Origin: Breoghania sp. L-A4
GTDB taxonomy: Bacteria; Pseudomonadota; Alphaproteobacteria; Rhizobiales; Stappiaceae
Assembly (NCBI RefSeq): GCF_003432385.1
Contig: NZ_CP031841.1
Location: forward strand, 4,706,501 to 4,770,500
Direction of reading: 5' to 3'
Length of the DNA: 64,000 nt
Notes under the pieces: generated by a model
The model's input: the letters and a program-made list of their open reading frames with translations, nothing else
Databases searched by the model: none
Told to the model about the DNA's origin: nothing
Shown here: positions 10,968-19,216 of the stretch, in pieces
Position numbering within the stretch: the stretch's first letter is position 1
Layout: every line of letters begins with the position of its first letter
Made by a program: the position numbers and the translations under genes

Positions 10968-12585
10968 GATTCCACCGCCCGGCCCTTGAGCGCGAACAAG
11001 CCGCGCGGGCGCTTCTGGATAAACAGGATGATGAACACCAGCACGAGGATCTTGCCCAGCACCGCGCCCGCGTAGGGCTCGAGGAACTTGTTGACCACGC
11101 CCAGCGTCATGGCGCCCACCAGCGTGCCCCAGAGGTTTCCGACGCCGCCGAAGACCACCACCATGAAGCTGTCGATGATGTAGCCCTGGCCGAGGTTGGG
11201 CGAGACGTTGTCGATCTGCGACAGCGCCACACCGGCGATGCCGGCGATGCCGGAACCCAGTCCGAAGGTCATGGCGTCGACCCACGGCGTGCGGATGCCC
11301 ATGGAACTGGCCATCGCCCGGTTCTGGGTGACGGCGCGCATGTAGAGCCCGAACTGCGTACGCTTGAGTACGCCGATCAGGGCCACGAAGACGGCCAGCG
11401 CGAAGAACAGGATCCACATGCGGTTGTAGGTCACCAGCATGTTGCCGACCTCGAACGCCCCGGACATCCACGAGGGGTTGCCGACTTCCTGGTTGGTCGG
11501 CCCGAAGATCGAGCGCACGGCCTGCTGCAGCACCAGCGAGATGCCCCAGGTGGCCAGCAGCGTCTCCAGCGGCCGGCCGTAGAGAAAGCGGATGATGCCG
11601 CGCTCGATCGCCACGCCGATGCCGCCGGCGACAAGGAAGGCCAAAGGCAGGGCGATGAACAGCGAATAGTCGAACAGCCCCGGCATGGTGGTGCGGATCA
11701 GCTCCTGCACCACGAAGGTGGTGTAGGCGCCGATCATCACCATCTCGCCGTGCGCCATGTTGATGACGCCCATGACGCCGAAGGTGATGGCCAGACCGAT
11801 GGCGGCGAGCAGCAACACCGAGCCGAGCGACAGCCCGTACCAGATATTCTGCGCCATCTCCCACTTGGCGAGATTGCGGTCGATCACCGCCGCCGCCTTT
11901 CGCGCGGCCTCGGCGACAGCGGCGCTGCCGGAGACCTCGGCCCCGTTCAGCGCGGAGCGCGCGTCACGGTCGGCGCGCTGCGCCAGCACGGCGATCGCGG
12001 CGATCTTATCAATGTCCGGCGCATCAGAATTCACGATGGCCGCGGCGCGGGCCTCGGTGAAGAGTTTTGTCAGCGCGGGGTCGGTCTCCCCGCCAGCGCC
12101 TTGTCGAGCGCGGCGATCGCTTCCGGATCGGCGGACTTGAACACCGCCTCCGCCGCCTCGCGGCGCACGGCCGGGTCGGGGCTCATCAGCGTCAGCGCGC
12201 CGAGCGAGGCGCTGATCAGCCGGCGCAGCTTGTTGTTGACCTTGATCTTCTTCATCGCCCGCGAGCCTTCCTCGCCGGCGGCTTCCCCGGTAATCGGGTC
12301 GAACAGCAGATAATCCCGGCCCTTTTCCTCCACGCGGAAGACCTGATTGTCGGATTTGCGGAAATACAGGGCGCCGTCGGACAGGGCTTGCAGCACGGGC
12401 GCCGCGGCGGGATCGCCGGCCTCCGCCATGGCTTCGACAGCGGCGGTGGTGTTCTTGAAGCCGCCGTCGGCCAGCGCGGCGATGTGATCGCTCAGGGTTT
12501 GCGCGCTCGCCCCGAATCCCGGGATGCCGCTCAGCATGCCGGCCATCAGGATCGCTGCGGCGAGCCTTTGAAGGAGAAATCTCAT
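10964..12585 (-). CDS. urtB: Urea ABC transporter permease UrtB (one apparent -1 frameshift)
   Basis: The reconstructed protein is about 540 residues: signal peptide (MRFLLQRLAAAILMAGMLSG...), a periplasmic N-terminal domain of about 200 residues peculiar to UrtB, and a LivH-type permease domain (AITFGVMGVINMAHGEM; SQIDNVSPNLGQGYIIDSF; GVGNLWGTLVGAMTLG). The reading frame breaks near 12088-12091 in a CCCC run. One more G on the coding strand turns ...ALAGRPTPR-stop into ...ALAGETDPALTKLF..., which continues into the permease. The gene overlaps urtC by 4 bases. A truncated UrtB would leave the operon useless, so a sequence error is the simpler reading. Confidence 0.88.
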
Positions 12586-12627
12586 GTCCCGGCCCTGGTT
12601 CGTCGAATGGAGAATTTGATGGCGGTT

Positions 12628-12672
12628 CGGCGGGATCCGCAGCGGTGCAAGACACCCTCGCGAATCCCGCCG
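12628..12672 (-). other. Intercistronic hairpin between urtA and urtB
   Basis: A perfect 9-bp dyad CGGCGGGAT / ATCCCGCCG encloses 27 bases and lies in the urtA-urtB gap. There is no T-run. Such hairpins after the solute-binding-protein gene often stabilise the upstream mRNA segment so that more binding protein than permease is made. Similar hairpins follow the binding-protein genes at 57.0 and 62.7 kb. Confidence 0.5.
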
Positions 12673-12710
12673 TCCCTCTTTTCAGAGATCAAGCGTCAGA
12701 GGTTTGAGCC

Positions 12711-14030
12711 TTACGAGCCCTTGCCGCCGCACTTGCCGGACTTGACGTTGAAGTTGCCGCAGGACATCGGCGCGCGCCAATCGGAGATCAGGTCGGCGGA
12801 GTCCGGCAGGTAGTCGGACCATGCGTCGCCCGGAACCAGGCCCGAGGTCTCGAACACGGTCTCGAACTGGCCGTCTTCCTGGATCTCGCCGATCAGCACC
12901 GGCTTGGTGATGTGGTGGTTCGGCATCATGGCGGAGTAGCCGCCGGTCAGGTTCGGCACGGAAACGCCCACGAGGCTGTCGATGACCGCGTCCGGATCCG
13001 TGGTGCCCGCCGCTTCCACGGCCTTCACCCACATGTTGAAGCCGATGTAGTGGGCTTCCATCGGATCGTTGGTGACGCGCTTGTCGTCCTTGGTGTAGGC
13101 GTGCCAGGCGTCGATGAACGCGGCGTTGGCGTCGGTGTCGGCGGACTGGAAGTAGTTCCAGGCGGCCAGGTGGCCGACGAGCGGCGTCGTGTCGAGGCCG
13201 GCGAGCTCTTCCTCACCCACGGAGAAGGCCACGACCGGGATGTCCTCGGCCTTGATGCCCGCGTTGCCCAGTTCCTTGTAGAACGGCACGTTGGCGTCGC
13301 CGTTGATGGTGGAGACCACGGCGGTCTTCTTGCCGGCGGAGCCGAAGTTCTTGATGTCGGAGACGATCGTCTGCCAATCGGAATGACCGAACGGCGTGTA
13401 GTTGATCATGATGTCTTCGGCGGCGACGCCCTTGGCCTTCAGATAGGCTTCCAGGATCTTGTTCGTCGTGCGCGGATAGACATAGTCGGTACCGGCCAGG
13501 ACCCAACGCTCGACGCCTTCTTCCTTCATCAGGTAGTCGACGGCCGGAATGGCCTGCTGGTTGGGGGCGGCGCCTGTGTAGAACACGTTGCGCTGGGACT
13601 CTTCACCTTCGTACTGGACGGGATAGAAGAGGATCGAGTTCAGCTCCTCGAACACCGGCAGCACGGACTTGCGCGACACCGAGGTCCAGCAGCCGAACAC
13701 CGCGTCCACACCGTTGACGGAAATCAGCTCGCGGGCCTTTTCCGCGAACAGCGGCCAGTCGGAGGCCGGGTCGACGACGACCGCTTCGAGCTGCTTGCCG
13801 AGAAGGCCGCCCTTCTTGTTCTGCTCGTCGATGAGCATCAGCATGGCGTCCTTCAGAGTGGTCTCCGAAATCGCCATGGTGCCCGAGAGCGAGTGCAGGA
13901 TGCCGACCTTGATGGTCTCGGCCGCCGAAGCGATGCCGCTCAGCGAGGTCGTCATCATGCCGGCGATCGCGGCGGCGCCCACGGCGCGCCGCACGTATTT
14001 CATGGTCGAAGCTGCAACCAGTGTTGCCAT
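12711..14030 (-). CDS. urtA: Urea ABC transporter substrate-binding protein UrtA
   Basis: A 439-residue periplasmic urea receptor. The chosen ATG at 14030 follows an AGGGGGA ribosome site 8 bases upstream. A signal peptide ends near residue 36 (GIASA-A). The mature protein begins ETIKVGILHSLSGTMAISE, the UrtA/FmdD start, with the hallmark GCWTSVSRKSVLPVFEELN and FYPVQYEGEES segments. First gene of urtABCDE, transcribed away from the sensor gene at 14347, with which it shares a 316-base control region. Confidence 0.95.
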   Translation of the reverse strand: MATLVAASTMKYVRRAVGAAAIAGMMTTSLSGIASAAETIKVGILHSLSGTMAISETTLKDAMLMLIDEQNKKGGLLGKQLEAVVVDPASDWPLFAEKARELISVNGVDAVFGCWTSVSRKSVLPVFEELNSILFYPVQYEGEESQRNVFYTGAAPNQQAIPAVDYLMKEEGVERWVLAGTDYVYPRTTNKILEAYLKAKGVAAEDIMINYTPFGHSDWQTIVSDIKNFGSAGKKTAVVSTINGDANVPFYKELGNAGIKAEDIPVVAFSVGEEELAGLDTTPLVGHLAAWNYFQSADTDANAAFIDAWHAYTKDDKRVTNDPMEAHYIGFNMWVKAVEAAGTTDPDAVIDSLVGVSVPNLTGGYSAMMPNHHITKPVLIGEIQEDGQFETVFETSGLVPGDAWSDYLPDSADLISDWRAPMSCGNFNVKSGKCGGKGS

Positions 14031-14043
14031 AACAGCAGTCCCC

Positions 14044-14069
14044 CTGTGATCGGTCTCTGTGATCGGTCT
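14044..14069 (-). repeat. Tandem 13-base direct repeat in the urtA leader
   Basis: The 13-mer CTGTGATCGGTCT occurs twice head-to-tail (14044-14056 and 14057-14069), immediately 5' of the urtA ribosome site. It could be a slippage product or a repeated protein- or RNA-binding site; nothing in the sequence decides. Confidence 0.6.
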
Positions 14070-14137
14070 GCGGCCGGCCCTTGGGAGCGGACCGGTCCAT
14101 CGGAGGCAATGGTCAGCCGATATTGTGCGGTGCCATA

Positions 14138-14153
14138 TACGTCGATTGACGTA
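14138..14153. promoter_or_regulatory. Perfect inverted repeat TACGTC-N4-GACGTA, candidate response-regulator operator
   Basis: The 16-base dyad TACGTCGATTGACGTA lies 108-123 bases upstream of the urtA start. On the urtA strand it is followed 12 bases later by ACAATAT, a possible -10, so the dyad would sit over the -35 region. LuxR/NarL/FixJ-type regulators bind TAC...GTA dyads, and a LuxR-type regulator is encoded in the divergent operon. The link is inference. Confidence 0.5.
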
Positions 14154-14222
14154 GGCGGCTGCGCCATTCGTGCAGATTTTACCCCCCGGCCCCGGGCATT
14201 GCCGCGCCACTGGACAAAAAGG

Positions 14223-14238
14223 CGGCACGAACCCTGCA
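14223..14238 (+). promoter_or_regulatory. Sigma54-like promoter for the sensor kinase gene
   Basis: CGGCACGAACCCTGCA carries GG and GC separated by exactly 10 bases, the sigma54 -24/-12 spacing, with CACG and CTGCA flanks close to the consensus. It points at the gene starting at 14347, leaving a leader of about 100 bases. It would put the sensor under general nitrogen control. Confidence 0.5.
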
Positions 14239-14346
14239 AAGCAGCAGAAACCGGCGAGAAGGACGCGTCCAGTATCGGGCGGCCTTCCGGGGTTCCTCGC
14301 GAGACTTGGACCAAAGCGGGAAATGTTGTGCTGAATTATTCGGCAG

Positions 14347-17300
14347 ATGAGTAAAAAGAAGTCACATCGCATGACGGCACGGCAACGCATTCTTCCAATC
14401 CGGCGAAACTACAACCAATGGGTCGCCAATCAGACGCTGGAAGACTACGCGCTGCGGTTTACGGCCAAGAAGGCGCGGCGCTTTTCCTCTTCCCGCATCG
14501 CCCAGACCGCCATCGGCGCCATCTCCTTTCTCGCGCTGGAAGCCATCGGCGGCGCCATCACGCTCTCCTACGGCACGGTCAACGCCTTCTGGGCGATCGT
14601 CGTGGTGAGTCTCGTCATCCTCGGCGTCGGCATTCCGATCGCCCGCTACGCCATGCGCTACGGCGTCGACATCGATCTGCTGACCCGCGGCGCGGGCTTC
14701 GGCTACATCGGCTCCACGGTCACCTCGCTGATCTATGCCTCCTTCACCTTCATCCTCTTCGCCATCGAGGCCTCGATCATGTCGAGCGCGCTGGAGTTCG
14801 CCCTCGGCGTGCCGCTGTGGATCGGCTACATCATCTCGGCCGTGGCCGTCATCCCGCTGGTCACCCACGGCGTGACGCTGATCAGCCGCTTCCAGCTCAT
14901 CACCCAGCCGGTCTGGATCGTCCTCAACATCCTGCCCTTCCTTTTCATCGCCTTCATGGACTGGGAGAAATTCGACCTGTGGCGGAATTTCGCCGGTCTG
15001 GGTGCGACAGGCCCGGACGCCGGCGGCGTGGATCTCCTGAAATTCGGCGCGGCCTCGGCCGTCATCCTGGCGCTGATGGCGCAGATCGGCGAGCAGGTCG
15101 ATTTCCTGCGCTTCCTTCCCGCGCAAGACGCATCCAGGAAACGCCACCGGCTGGCGCTGTTTCTCGCCGGCCCCGGCTGGGTGGTGCTGGGTGCGCCGAA
15201 GATGCTGGCCGGTTCCTTCCTCGCGGTGCTGGCGCTGTCGGCCGGCATCCCGGCCGAGCACGCCGCCGAGCCCTCGCGCATGTACGCGGTCGCCTTCGGT
15301 TACATGCTGCCGTGGGAGAGCGCGGTTCTGCTGCTGATGGCCTGTTTCGTGGTGGTCTCGCAGCTCAAGATCAACGTGATGAACGCCTATGCGGGCTCGC
15401 TGGCGTGGTCGAACTTCTTCTCCCGCCTCACCCACAGCCACCCGGGCCGCGTGGTGTGGCTGCTGTTCAACGTCGCCATCGCGCTGGCGCTGATGGAACT
15501 GGGCATCTACCGCGTGCTGGAAGAGACGCTGGGGGTGTTTTCCATCGTCGCCATGGCCTGGCTGTCGGCGATCTCGGCCGATCTCTTCATCAACAAGCCT
15601 TTGGGGCTCTCGCCGCCGGGCATCGAGTTCAAGCGCGCCCATCTCTACGACATCAACCCGGTGGGCACCGGATCCATGGTGCTGGCGGCCGGCGTCGCGC
15701 TGGTCGCTCACTACGGCCACCTGGGCGCGGAAGCCGCGGCGCTCTCCACCTTTCTCGCCATGATCGTCGCCTTCATCGCGGCCCCGGCCATCGCGATCAC
15801 CACCCGCGGCAAATACTATCTGGCGCGCAAGCCCCGTCGCCACTGGCAATCGAAGAGCGAGATCAGCTGCTCGATCTGCGAAAATCCCTTCGAGCCCGAG
15901 GACATGGCCTATTGCCCCGCCTACCAGGCGCCGATCTGCTCGCTGTGCTGCTCGCTCGACGCGCGCTGCCACGACCTGTGCAAGCCCAACGCGCGCATCA
16001 GCAACCAGATTGCCACCGTCGGCGACAGGCTGTTGCCGCAGTGGGCCTTCACCCGGCTGCAGACCCGCCTCGGCCGCTACACGATGACCGCGATGCTGGC
16101 GATCGCCGCCATCGGACTGATCCTGGCGGTGATCTACAGCCAGGCGGTCGCGGGTCACCCGGGCGACACGGAGATCGTCGCCACGACCGTGACGCTGATC
16201 TTCTTCGTCTTCACCATCCTCGCCGGCATCGCCACCTGGTTCCTGGTGCTGGCCCATGACACGCGGCACGTGGCGGAGGAGGAATCGGCGCGCCAGAACA
16301 CGCTGCTTTTGAAGGAGATCGACGCGCACCAGAAGACCGACGCGGCGCTCCAGCGCGCCAAGGAAGTGGCCGAGGCCGCCAATCTCGCCAAGAGCCGCTA
16401 TGTGGTGGGGCTTTCCCACGAGCTGCGCACGCCGCTCAACGCGGTCCTGGGCTACGCGCAGGTTCTGGAGCGCGACGAGAGCATTCCGCCGGCGCGCCAC
16501 GCCTCCATCCGCGTGATCCGCCGTTCCGCCGAACATCTGTCCGGGCTGATCGACGGGCTGCTGGACATCTCCCGCATCGAGGCGGGCCGCCTGCGCGTCT
16601 ATTCCAACGAAATCAACGTGCATGATTTCCTCGCCCAGATCGTCGACATGTTCCGCCTGCAGGCCCAGGCCAAGGGGCTGAAGTTTTCCTACGAGCGCGC
16701 CGACAACCTCCCCGCCTTCGTGCGCACCGACGAGAAGCGCCTGCGCCAGATCCTGGTCAACCTGCTGTCCAACGCCATCAAGTTCACCGAACAGGGATCC
16801 ATCGGACTGACGGTCGGCTACCGCTCGCAGGTGGCGCAGTTCATCGTCACCGACACGGGACGCGGCATCTCGGAGAAAAGCCTCACGCAGATCTTCGAGC
16901 CCTTCGCCCGCGGCGACGAGGAGGAACACAAGCGCGTGCCCGGCCTCGGCCTCGGCCTGACGATCACCCGGCTGCTGGCCGAAACGCTGGGTGGCGACAT
17001 CAAGGTGACCAGCGAACCGGGCCAAGGCAGCCGCTTCGAGGTGCGGCTGATGCTGGCCAGCGTGACGGATCCGAAACCCGTCCCGGTGCCCGACCGCACG
17101 ATCACCGGCTACGAAGGCCCGCGCCGGACGCTGGTCGTGGTCGACGACAACGCCGATCATCGCGGCCTGATGGCCGAGATCCTCGAGCCTCTGGGCTTCA
17201 CGCTGTTCTACGCCCCGGACGCCCAAAGCTGCCTCACCCTGGTGAAGGAGCTTGACGGCGACGTCGCGCCGGATCTGTTCCTGGTCGACATCTCGATGCC

Positions 17301-17751
17301 CGGCATGAGCGGCTGGGATCTGGTTTCCGCCTTGCGCGAGCAGGGCCGCACGGCGCCGATCATCATGCTGTCGGCCAACATCGGCGACGGCTCCTCGGGG
17401 CTCGTCGCCGAGGACCGGCACGACGATACGCTGGCCAAGCCCTTCGATGTGGCGCAGCTGCTCGACAAGCTGCAACGGCACCTCAAGCTGCACTGGACGC
17501 AGGCGCAGGATCCCCCCGCCGCGCCCCGCGCACATGGCAAGGCCGGGTTGAGAAACCCCGGCGCGCAGCATATACGGGAGCTGCTGAACCTGGGGGAAAT
17601 CGGCTATGTGCGCGGCATCGAGGCCAAGCTCGCCGAACTCGCGGAGGAACCGGACAACGGTCCCTTCGTCGCGGAGTTGCGCACCCACATCCAGGCGTTC
17701 GATTTCACCCGCTACGTCGACGTTCTCGAAGGGATAGGCGACGATGAGTAG
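14347..17751 (+). CDS. Permease-like hybrid sensor: NCS1-type domain, Cys cluster, histidine kinase and receiver
   Basis: A 1134-residue inner-membrane sensor. Residues about 30-490 form a 12-helix domain like NCS1 purine/cytosine permeases (IGGAITLSYGTVNAFWAI; GAGFGYIGSTVTSLIYASF). Residues 508-545 hold eight cysteines (CSIC, YCP, ICSLCC, RCHDLC), likely a zinc site. Two more helices (about 578-640), a coiled coil, then HisKA with phospho-His691 in SHELRTPLN and HATPase (NLLSNAIKF; DTGRGIS; GLGLGLT) follow. A receiver domain carries Asp981 in LVDISMPGMSG. The stop overlaps the regulator gene (ATGAGTAG). Position beside urtABCDE suggests that it senses urea or a related N-compound; whether it still transports is unknown. 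Confidence 0.9.
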   Translation: MSKKKSHRMTARQRILPIRRNYNQWVANQTLEDYALRFTAKKARRFSSSRIAQTAIGAISFLALEAIGGAITLSYGTVNAFWAIVVVSLVILGVGIPIARYAMRYGVDIDLLTRGAGFGYIGSTVTSLIYASFTFILFAIEASIMSSALEFALGVPLWIGYIISAVAVIPLVTHGVTLISRFQLITQPVWIVLNILPFLFIAFMDWEKFDLWRNFAGLGATGPDAGGVDLLKFGAASAVILALMAQIGEQVDFLRFLPAQDASRKRHRLALFLAGPGWVVLGAPKMLAGSFLAVLALSAGIPAEHAAEPSRMYAVAFGYMLPWESAVLLLMACFVVVSQLKINVMNAYAGSLAWSNFFSRLTHSHPGRVVWLLFNVAIALALMELGIYRVLEETLGVFSIVAMAWLSAISADLFINKPLGLSPPGIEFKRAHLYDINPVGTGSMVLAAGVALVAHYGHLGAEAAALSTFLAMIVAFIAAPAIAITTRGKYYLARKPRRHWQSKSEISCSICENPFEPEDMAYCPAYQAPICSLCCSLDARCHDLCKPNARISNQIATVGDRLLPQWAFTRLQTRLGRYTMTAMLAIAAIGLILAVIYSQAVAGHPGDTEIVATTVTLIFFVFTILAGIATWFLVLAHDTRHVAEEESARQNTLLLKEIDAHQKTDAALQRAKEVAEAANLAKSRYVVGLSHELRTPLNAVLGYAQVLERDESIPPARHASIRVIRRSAEHLSGLIDGLLDISRIEAGRLRVYSNEINVHDFLAQIVDMFRLQAQAKGLKFSYERADNLPAFVRTDEKRLRQILVNLLSNAIKFTEQGSIGLTVGYRSQVAQFIVTDTGRGISEKSLTQIFEPFARGDEEEHKRVPGLGLGLTITRLLAETLGGDIKVTSEPGQGSRFEVRLMLASVTDPKPVPVPDRTITGYEGPRRTLVVVDDNADHRGLMAEILEPLGFTLFYAPDAQSCLTLVKELDGDVAPDLFLVDISMPGMSGWDLVSALREQGRTAPIIMLSANIGDGSSGLVAEDRHDDTLAKPFDVAQLLDKLQRHLKLHWTQAQDPPAAPRAHGKAGLRNPGAQHIRELLNLGEIGYVRGIEAKLAELAEEPDNGPFVAELRTHIQAFDFTRYVDVLEGIGDDE

Positions 17752-18672
17752 TCCCGGTCCCACCGCGCGCCGCGACGTCGTCCTGGCGGTGGACGATTCG
17801 CCCGAGGCGCTGGGCTTTCTCACCGACGCGCTGGAGGCCGCCGGCGTCACCGTTCTGGTGGCGACCAGCGGCGAGGCGGCGCTCAACATCGCCGAACGCG
17901 TGACCCGGACATGGTGCTGATGGACGCGGTGATGCCGCGCATGGACGGGTTTGAGACCTGCAAGCGTATCAAGGCCAACAGCGCGCTTCAGCATGTGCCG
18001 GTGATCTTCATGACGGGGCTCACGGAAACCGAGCATGTGGTGCATGCGCTTGAATCCGGCGGTGTCGACTATCTGACCAAACCCATCGACATCGACGAAC
18101 TGCAGGCCCGCATCCGCGTGCATCTGGCCAACGCCCGCTCCGCCCAGAGCGCGCGCATTGCGCTGGACGCGGCCGGGCGGCACCTTCTGGCGATCGCCAG
18201 CAGCGGCGCGGTCCACTGGTCGACGCCGCAGACCCAGCAGATGCTGAAGACAATGACCGGGCGCGACGACGCCATCGACGACATCGGTCTCGATCTCGCG
18301 GACTGGCGGGCGGAAGACATCGCCACCCCGGCCGGCCAGACGGCCTCGTTCTCCATCGAGATCGCGCCGCGGACCCGGCTGCAGATGCACTATCTCGGCG
18401 CCATCGGCGCGGACGAATACCTGTTTCGGTTGACCACCGCGGACCATCCCAACCAGGACGAGATCCTGCGCCAGCATTTCTCCCTCACCAACCGCGAGGC
18501 GGAGGTGCTTCTGTGGATCGCCAAGGGCAAGTCCAACCGCGATATCGGGGAAATTCTGGGCCTGTCCCCACGTACCGTGAACAAGCACCTGGAGCAGATC
18601 TACACCAAGCTCGGCGTGGAGAACCGCGCCTCCGCCGCCGTCCGCGCCGCCCATGTGCTGCATGAGCTGTGA
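17744..18672 (+). CDS. LuxR/NarL-type response regulator (one apparent -1 frameshift)
   Basis: The reconstructed protein has about 309 residues: receiver domain (VLAVDDSPEALGFL; phospho-Asp in MVLMDAVMPRMDG; Lys in DYLTKPIDIDEL), a middle linker of about 100 residues, and a C-terminal LuxR-type HTH (FSLTNREAEVLLWIAKGKS; NRDIGEILGLSPRTVNKHL). The frame is lost near 17904-17906 in a CCC run; one more C changes ...ERVTRTWC-stop to ...ERVTPDMVLMDAV. ATG 17744 overlaps the stop of the sensor gene, so the two are translationally coupled. It likely controls urtABCDE. Confidence 0.87.
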
Positions 18673-18761
18673 GGGGGCGATGACGTGTCCAGCCTCTCGC
18701 CGTCATACCCCGGCGAAGTCCGGGCAATGACGTGCTGAGGGTTGACCATGTAACGTCGACC

Positions 18762-18942
18762 ACCCCCGATTGTCATCCCGAGCGAGCGAAGCGAGACCCG
18801 GGACCCAGTAGCCGACAGCGCCCGCGATCAATCCGCGGTCATCGCCACAGCATCGCGGTGAACCCTCAGCGAGAGCCGAAGGGCCGTCGATCACTGGGTC
18901 CCGGCTTTCCGCTTCGCTGCAGCCGGGGTGACAATCGGGGGT
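18762..18942. repeat. MITE-like element with 14-bp perfect terminal inverted repeats
   Basis: ACCCCCGATTGTCA (18762-18775) and TGACAATCGGGGGT (18929-18942) are exact inverted copies. Inside, GGGACCCAGT and ACTGGGTCCC form a second dyad. The 181-base element encodes nothing and shows no obvious target duplication. Confidence 0.75.
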
Positions 18943-19027
18943 AGCGCGGAAGATGTGCTCAAACGGCGCATTTGCCTGCCAGGCTGCATGCCAATCCCCC
19001 GCCACTGTCATCAACACTGTCCCCGGT

Positions 19028-19154
19028 GTCGTCCTCGGGAGGCCGAAAGGCCTGCCCGGGGATCCAGTACTCCGTGTGGCGGACGGCGGTGCACAGTCTG
19101 TCAGACCTGTGGTTACTGGATTCCCGACCCGGGCTTCGCCCTCTCGGGAATGAC
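19028..19154. repeat. Palindromic intergenic element
   Basis: Two hairpin-forming arms (GTCCTCGGGAGGCCGAAAGGCCTGCCCGG-like at the left, CCCGACCCGGGCTTCGCCCTCTCGGG-like at the right) are joined by about 50 bases and bounded by complementary CCAGTAC / GTTACTGG inner edges. The left arm resembles part of 49088-49160. No coding content; this and the preceding element fill most of the 544-base gap 18673-19216. Confidence 0.65.
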
Positions 19155-19216
19155 ACCGCAGCGTGTGGCGCGGTCCCAATCAGCGGTGCCGTAGCAAGAA
19201 ACCTGTTCTCGCCTCC

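Larger units (their letters stand above)
14031..14346. promoter_or_regulatory. Divergent control region between urtA and the permease-sensor kinase gene
   Basis: This 316-base gap must hold the promoters of both transcripts. It contains a tandem 13-base repeat in the urtA leader (14044-14069), a perfect dyad at 14138-14153, and a sigma54-like promoter facing the sensor gene (14223-14238). They are described separately. The rest shows no other clear signal. Confidence 0.6.

Noticed and set aside
14110-14220. Sigma54 promoter for urtA on the minus strand (TGGCGCGGCAATGC)
   Set aside because: Spacing between GG and GC is 9, not 10, which is normally inactive.
14362-18663. Open frame of over 1400 codons on the minus strand opposite the permease-kinase and regulator genes
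   Set aside because: It mirrors the codon bias of the real genes, has no recognisable domain and reads through a region whose plus-strand protein is clearly conserved.
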